DNA of 64,000 nt from Jaltomata sinuosa (taxonomy: Eukaryota > Streptophyta > Magnoliopsida > Solanales > Solanaceae), in the NCBI GenBank assembly GCA_003996215.1, contig QJPP01000860.1, positions 434,001 to 498,000 of the forward strand. The letters run 5' to 3'. The position numbers were made by a program, and so were the translations under genes. The notes beneath the pieces are model-generated. The model worked only from the letters and a program-made list of their open reading frames with translations. It was not told the DNA's origin and did not search any database. Shown one piece after another: positions 57,912-64,000 of the stretch; position 1 is the first letter of the stretch, and every line of letters starts with the position of its first letter.

Positions 57912-60807
57912 TGTCACACCCCAAACTCGGGGGGCGCAACTCGCACCTAATACCAAAACTTAGGCCAAAGCTGACCTTGCTGAACTATTTACCAATGGCG
58001 CATAGAATCCAAGCACAATCAAGAAAACAAAGAAGTATATCTCAGCTTAAAAATCAGCCCTCGGCTTGCAAAGCACCTGTCAATAGCTCTAGAAAGAAAA
58101 TAACTACTCCCAACAATTTATATAAAGCAATAAGAAGGTAGCACATAAGTCCTGTTTGGGCCATCAAGGCCGCCATGATATCTAGGAAAGCATAAACGCT
58201 ATGTGGGCTGTCAAGACAACCATGATCTCTATATAAAAATAGAAAACATGTATATACAATGTAAACTAGGCCAATGAGCCACTAAACTGCCAACAAAATA
58301 ACAACAAGGCCCAATTGGCTAACAAGCTACAACTAATAAACATACAAGGCCAAAATGGCCGCTATCATAGCTATGCAACCCAACTGACAAGTCTGCAAGC
58401 CTCTATGAATACAATACTTGGTCGTATAGGGCCCCAACCTACCCAATAACTATAAATAGCAAAAAGACAAACCTTTGAGACTCTGGCAACACGTGGAAGG
58501 AAAGGAGTCCACCAACCCACTGAAAGCTCGGCTATGCTACCCGGTAGGTCAGTCTAGTTGTTGTTCAGGACCTACAGGAATAAATGTAGCACCCCCAGGC
58601 AATGGGGAATCAGTATGAAATAATGTACCGAGCATGTAAGGCAATGAAAACTGAAACGAAAGTTTAAGGACTGAACCAAAAGCCAGGAGTAAAACAGCAG
58701 TAAAATAAATTACCTTCCTGCAATAAGATACCATCTAAAGCACATAGCAAAAAATAACCTTACCTGGACCCCATAAGCCCGACAGGTACAAACAGCATAC
58801 AATCGCCATAAATCCTAATAGGCGCAAACAGTCGCTAAATACCCATACTGACCCCTTACCTGGACCCCAATGATAATCTAATTGGAAATGTCTTAATGTA
58901 CATGTGTCATGAATCAGTACAACTCTGAGACTCTATGGTACCATGTATTTGCTGCCCCGTAGGTACAGCCTGCCTATCTCATAGGTACGGTCTGCCCGGC
59001 CTAAAGGCACGGTAATGTAATGTAACCATTGCCCCATAGTTATAGTTTGCCCATCCCGTAGGTACGGTCTGCCCGTCCTGAAGGCATGGTAATATAATGT
59101 AACTGTTGCCCTATAGGTACAACTTGCCCGTCCCATAGGTACGGTCTGCCCGGCCCAAACGCACAGTAATAGTAAGCAGAATATAGGCTCCAAAACCCTG
59201 CAGTATCAGTGTCTGCAGAGGCCAAAACAAGCTAATAGACGGCAGCAAGACTATAAAATCAACACAATAACATCATGTAATCACAGGTGACCTCAATACA
59301 ATCATAACATGCTTTTCTAGGCTGCTAGGTAAGGAATAGAGTGTTGTTGATAGTCGTTATATCATGTTGTGGGGAAAAACTCAATACTATAAGGCCACTA
59401 GTCGAATAACGATGTTCACATGCTATATATGCTTTAACCTTAAAGTTCATGCTAGAAAGTGAAAAGGAAGCCTTAACATACCTTTTAGCCGAATCCCCAA
59501 AGGTGTTGCTATGAATCTTGGCCAACAAAATGTAAGGCAACCAAAGTGAGAATCAACAAGGCTGCAAGATGAGCCATAACCAATCGATAAGGCATCAATG
59601 TCACACTCGCGACCAGCCTAGTCCAAATCATAAAATGAGGCTACTAACAATAATAAACAGCAGCTAAATCCAACAACAACATGCTAACCACATCTCGAAG
59701 GAGCGACAAGCTCCCGAGGAACTATTTCAAGGCATACTTCACGTTGTTCAATCTAATAACTATCGTATGTGACCCCAATAAGAATTTAACAAACTCCCCA
59801 ATACCCCCAGAACCTTACCATAATCAGTACACCACAATAATAACCAAACATAATAAGATAAAAGGGTTGTCCAGAGCCACAATATCCAAAACACCACTTT
59901 GTGGCTCGGAAAGCTGTAAAAATGATACTAGAACATGTAATTATGAAGGAGGATCACAGAGGAGAGATATCCTTGACAAAAATATTCAATAACCCAAGAT
60001 AAACAACATGCCTCCTTGCAGGAACAACAAACAAATCCAAAACCAACAAGAAACTACTATAAGTTATCGGAAAATACAACTTTTCGTGACTAGAAGCTTA
60101 GAATCTTGATTCAATAAATAGATAAGTTTATGGGATCCATACCTTGCCAATATATCTCTATAGATACTGCTAAATACTCAATAAGCACCTGTCGTCTAGC
60201 TGCCACAACACCCACGAAGATACGCCACGAAATCGACGAGGAAAACTATACCAAAATGATGAGCTTGCAACGTAGAGCAATTTCTGTTAAACTTTCGAAT
60301 TGAAAGCATCAAAGTCCATGGAGTATTTAGGGGCTTTCAATATGATTTTATATGAATTTTGGTTGATTTTTGTGAGTTAAACCGAAGCTGAAACAACCTT
60401 TATAAAGCCAAACCGACTTAGGATAGGACCCCACCTTGACGTGTCTGCTTGTGCAGTCTCGCGAAAACACGAATATCCTTCTATTCTTAAGTCGTATAAA
60501 TAAATGATTCATTGTTGAAAACTAGACTTGTAGACCTTCGATTTGGTATATCATAGGCCCACTAATTCTTTAAAGATTGAGAGAAACACTCCAAGACATT
60601 TAACCCAAATTTTAAGAGAACTCCTTAAAGGAATTTACAATAACTTTTCCCGACTTTTGTTTTGCAACTTGCTTGACTTCAAAAATTAATATAAAACCAT
60701 TGTAAAATTAAAATAACTCATAAAAAATCCTCCCTAATATGTTAAGACCTTAGTCTTATCCCAAAAGTATGAGATAATTGAATCATTCAAACTGGAGAGG
60801 TGTTATA
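57912..60807 (-). repeat. Element F 5' LTR (2896 bp)
   Basis: Starts tgtcacaccccaaactcggg and ends actggagaggtgttata. The minus-strand LTR therefore starts TATAACACC, one base from TGTAACACC. It contains a three-copy 77-bp tandem repeat (58952-59178). No coding region is supported. Confidence 0.8.
58952..59178. repeat. 77-bp tandem repeat, three copies, with half-unit structure
   Basis: Units start at about 58952, 59029 and 59106. Each contains two related half-units built around taggtacggtctgcccg and gcccgtcc words. The copies differ by roughly 10%. They lie in the middle of the F LTR. Confidence 0.85.
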
Positions 60808-62525
60808 TGTTGGGCTACTGTTTATGATTGAGCATGCCATTACCATGCATATAAAGTGGTTTTCTTCATGTTTTGCTACTATTTTGGCTTCGAGCCTACT
60901 TTAAATAGATTTCTAATCCTTTCATGACCCCGAGGGCCTATTTTCAGCAAAAATGGTTATAAAAGGTTTTGAACTGACTTTCGTGGATATTCATGGGGTA
61001 AATGAGTTAAAAGGGTGATTTATCACTGGTTTTCATACTATTACTAGACTCAACAGAGCCAGAGTTCTAGACATGTTTTACTGTTGGTTTTAAACGATAC
61101 TAGACTCGATTGAGCTGAGCGACAGACTTATTTTACTACTATTTTAGATCTGGTTATGTCCGAGCACCCTTTTTGGGGGTCTTTGAGACTTGATTTACTG
61201 TTTTAGTCCTGGATAGACTCCGGGAATGCATCTTCGAGATTTGGTTACTAGCTTGGATCTGGATACACTCCTGACTATTATATTGAGGTTCTAAGATTAG
61301 TATGTGGTCGAGAACCTCCATAGACCTTACTGATCCAGACCAGGTGCTATGTGTTTAGTGTGTCAGAGGAGGGGTCTATGGTGTAGTTGAGGTATATGGG
61401 TCATGTCCTTCTATGGATCCTACCTGCTGGGAGCACAGGCACCAGAGGAGGTACATACAGTGTTACTGTTCACATGGTTTTCACTATTGCATCATATCAT
61501 TCATTTGCGAGAGATTCCACCATTGTTTGCTATTTGCTGAGTGTACGCTCTGGTAGTATGGGATGTTGGAGGGTTTGTCGTCACTTGTATTTGTTTCTCA
61601 GTTGTATGGGATCTTGTTGGGACTGTAGGTAGACTTATTGTTATCCTATCGTATTTTTGGTTCTGGTTATGGCTATATTGGGTTCTTATTCAGTGATTCA
61701 TATTTGGGAGTTGTGTTGTATATACTTCTGGTTCACTTCATGGTTATACTTAGATTATTGGATGATTATTCCTAATTTGGGAGTGTATTATTAGCATGAT
61801 TTAGTTCTTGGAATTGGGTTTCAATCATTAGTTCATTTACTTTCTTTCCTTCCTTCCCTTTTTACTTGAGGTTACCGGTATACTGCCTATTTCTTAAAAC
61901 TCTCTCTTTATATATATTGTTATTGCAAAGACCCCATGTGCATTCTTCTTCCCTTTACCTGTGTTCTGTGATGTATATTTATAGCAGCTAGCCGATCATG
62001 ATTATTTTTTCCTTGTATTCCTTCTGTGTTAGCTTCCGTGTACTTATTTGTTGCTTCCGTGACTCTTCTTTGATATGTGCTATATTATTGCTTTTATCTC
62101 TTATATATTCTCAGTCGGCCTATGATGCCTACTGGGTACCCATTGCTTAGTAATTGGTGCTCATACTACACTCTGCATCTTCCTGGTGCAGATCCTAGTG
62201 TGGGCCATCGCCGCTGATTCATGGAGACTCGTGCGGGCTAACTTTTAGACTATCCGAGGCTGAGGGTGAGCTCTGGACGATTGGGTCTTAGATTTTAGCT
62301 CAATCTTTTTTGTTTTGTACTCTTTTGTTATTCAGAGACAAATATATGTATTCTTTTGGATCTTTTGTACTCTGTATATTTAGTACCAGCTTGCTTCACT
62401 ATTTATATCGTTCTTCCGCTTGCTTGTTAGATAGTAGCCCATTACTAACCGTTCTGACTACGGAGATTGGTTCACCTACAGAGGGGTTGTAGGTGCCATC
62501 ATGATCGAAAAAATGGATAGTGACA
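60808..62525 (+). repeat. B4: 3' part of a B-family LTR
   Basis: Enters at tgttgggctactgtttatga and follows the B1 LTR through catgcatataaag (60854) and cctactgggtaccc (about 62130). It ends gatagtgaca at 62525. No primer site follows, so it is a 3' LTR or solo-LTR remnant. Its first half is missing to the left of element F. Confidence 0.8.
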
Positions 62526-62827
62526 TTTTTGGTCTTTTTAATTGTTGTATACATTGTGATTTATATTTATTTGATGATTATTGAGTGTAAAGATGATATC
62601 ATTTATAAATTTTAATTTCACAGTAAATGTCAAATATATGATCATCTCTTGTTAAGAAGTTACGCTTTGCCTCTATTATAAATTATTACATTTTAAAATA
62701 GTTTCTACAAAGTTAAGTGCTGACAATATCTGAATAGATCTAAGTATTCCTGAACATATCTAATAGAAAAAAATTATGCTTTGTAAAAAAAATTAAGAAA
62801 TAGAAATTTAGAGTGTGTTTAATTAGT
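62526..62827. other. AT-rich sequence, no gene
   Basis: No coding frame, repeat or motif is supported here. It may be the sequence that received B4. Confidence 0.5.
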
Positions 62828-62830
62828 TTA

Positions 62831-63715
62831 GGGGTCATTTTTTACGCAATCAAAGTTATCATGGGATTATAATCTTGTGACTAAATGATCCCTGAATTAT
62901 TTAGGACTAATCCTTCATTTGGTACATTGAATTAAAGATAGGATATACTATGTATAATTCATAACATGTATCTGGTTTGAAGTTGGATAAAGCTGGATAA
63001 TTTTTTTGTTTTCAATTTAAACGTTGATATTTTAATGACTTAAATATATTGAAATGTAGCGTTTACTATTATAGGCTCAAGCATAGAAAATATGCAAAAA
63101 AATGTATTAACCTTGATATATTAATGACTTAAATATAAAAAATACAAAAATTATGCATAAGCGCATCAACTGTGTAGAAAAATTAAAAAAAAATATAAAG
63201 ATTATGCAAAAGATGCTAAATAAAAGGGCAAAGACTCTGCAAAAATGCAAAAGAGAGAGGAGTGTGCAGAAAATGCAAAAACTATGCAGAAATTATGCAA
63301 TAAATGCAAAATTGTGCATATGGTATGCAAAAAATACAAAAACAGAAGTAAAAAAGTGCAGAAATAGTGCAAAAAATAGAAGAACATAGTTTAAAAAAGT
63401 GTGAAAACTAGGCAGAATATGTAAGAAAGAGAGTGTAGAAACTGTAGACAAAATCTTGGCCAAAATTAAAATTAAAATTAAAATCGGATATTTGTGAAAT
63501 GGATCCAAGGGTAAAATAGTCATTTAATAATATTATCCAAGTATAATTAATATTGGTATTACTTATAACATCTAAGAGATGAAATAATATAATCTAGAAT
63601 TGTGAGATAATTTTATCCTAGTTATAATTAATACCTCAAACTAAATATGGTACAAATTTAAGCCCAAAATTTAATTTTGATATATTCCCTCTTATCCCGT
63701 GTACCAAACGACCCC
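62831..63715. mobile_element. PIF/Harbinger-like foldback (MITE-type) element
   Basis: The left end ggggtcattttttacgcaat and the inverse of the right end, GGGGTCGTTTGGTACACGGG, agree at 13 of the first 17 positions. Both are flanked by TTA (62828-62830 and 63716-63718), the PIF/Harbinger target duplication. The arms keep inverted similarity inward, for example ggataatataatt-type words. The centre (about 63090-63420) is an A-rich array of degenerate tgcaaaa words. No transposase is encoded. Length is 885 bp. Confidence 0.65.
63090..63420. repeat. A-rich degenerate tgcaaaa array
   Basis: Words such as tatgcaaaaa, atgcaaaaac and gtgcaaaaaa recur every 10-20 bp without a fixed period. Short ORFs on both strands here (Lys-rich on plus, Phe-rich on minus) reflect this composition. 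It lies inside the foldback element. Confidence 0.75.
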
Positions 63716-63821
63716 TTAGGAGATATGCATTCAATATTGAGGTAGATACTATCAAATGTACGAGGCTCTTCACTGTAGATGACATACCACCAAAAAAAAT
63801 AGCAAATATTGACTAAAAATA

Positions 63822-64000
63822 CACTACTAAAAAAATAGAAAAACCCACCACAAAAAACCGACCTCAAATTCGTGGTCAGTAATTTTGGATCTCATGAGGT
63901 TGTGTTAAAGTTAAACAATATTTGGTTATTGAATTCTTATCTTGTGCTTTTACTTGATTGTTATGTGTGGGTCTAGTGAATCTTTAAGTTTTAATTACAT
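63822..64000. mobile_element. Possible CACTA-type transposon terminus, cut by window edge
   Basis: cactactaaaaaaatagaaa at 63822 resembles the CACTACWARAAAA terminal repeat of plant En/Spm elements. The subterminal sequence accgacctcaaattcgtggt carries the CCGAC-type motif often repeated there. Only one end is visible, so the element is not proven. Confidence 0.4.

Larger units (their letters stand above)
55537..60807 (-). mobile_element. Ty3 element F: 5' LTR, gag to RNaseH remnants, 3' half missing
   Basis: Minus-strand order from right: 5' LTR (57912-60807), primer site, gag remnants, protease, RT and the beginning of RNaseH, then a sharp junction with A2 at 55536. Integrase and the 3' LTR are lacking. 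Domain sequences differ clearly from A1/A2, so it is a different Ty3 lineage. Confidence 0.78.

Noticed and set aside
63153..63523. Lys-rich (plus) and Phe-rich (minus) ORFs
   Set aside because: They follow from the A-rich tgcaaaa array inside the foldback element and have no motif.

Overview
This window is plant nuclear DNA made almost entirely of nested, decaying retroelements. I see no intact host gene, no tRNA or rRNA gene, and no bacterial-style operon. The host is probably a large-genome eudicot. Solanaceae is my best guess, from the type of endogenous pararetrovirus and from the abundance of 3-kb-LTR Tekay/Del-like chromoviruses, but the species cannot be read from the sequence.

Layout, left to right. 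(1) 1-17037, minus strand: a caulimovirid-like endogenous pararetrovirus (element V). Its order on the minus strand is a C-terminal ORF (17037-16074), promoter and leader with an initiator-Met-tRNA-type primer site (15830-15339), a small ORF (14921-14631), the start of a movement protein (14616-14317), then coat protein, protease and the first part of reverse transcriptase (3201-1). (2) 3202-14316, minus: chromovirus A1 inserted into V, with two 3-kb LTRs and decayed gag, PR, RT, RNaseH, INT and chromodomain. (3) 17038-19003: an LTR of another Ty3 family (C1) bounding V. (4) 19052-32534, plus: the 3' part of chromovirus B1, starting inside RT. Its 3' LTR is split by nested element D (23207-30932, minus), a gag-only non-autonomous Ty3 element with a clear 5-bp target duplication. 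(5) 32535-45515: a patchwork of LTR fragments (B2, E1, B3, E2), a second isolated copy of V's regulatory region (35296-35676), a TA microsatellite and a 92-bp duplication. (6) 45516-55536, minus: chromovirus A2, a close relative of A1. (7) 55537-60807, minus: the 5' half of Ty3 element F with its 2.9-kb LTR, abutting the LTR fragment B4 (60808-62525). (8) 62526-64000: AT-rich DNA holding a PIF/Harbinger-like foldback element and, at the edge, a CACTA-type terminus.

Nothing works together as a pathway. The story is the order of insertions: V was split by A1 and bounded by C1, and B1's LTR was split by D. All the reading frames carry stops or frameshifts, and several have lost catalytic residues, so the elements look immobile unless helped in trans. 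V, A1, A2, B2, B3, D and F all prime from a site resembling TGGTATCAGA. The non-standard features most worth checking are the detached copy of the pararetroviral control region, the gag-only element D, the different integrase catalytic losses in A1 and A2, several LTR minisatellites, and the TTA-flanked foldback element.
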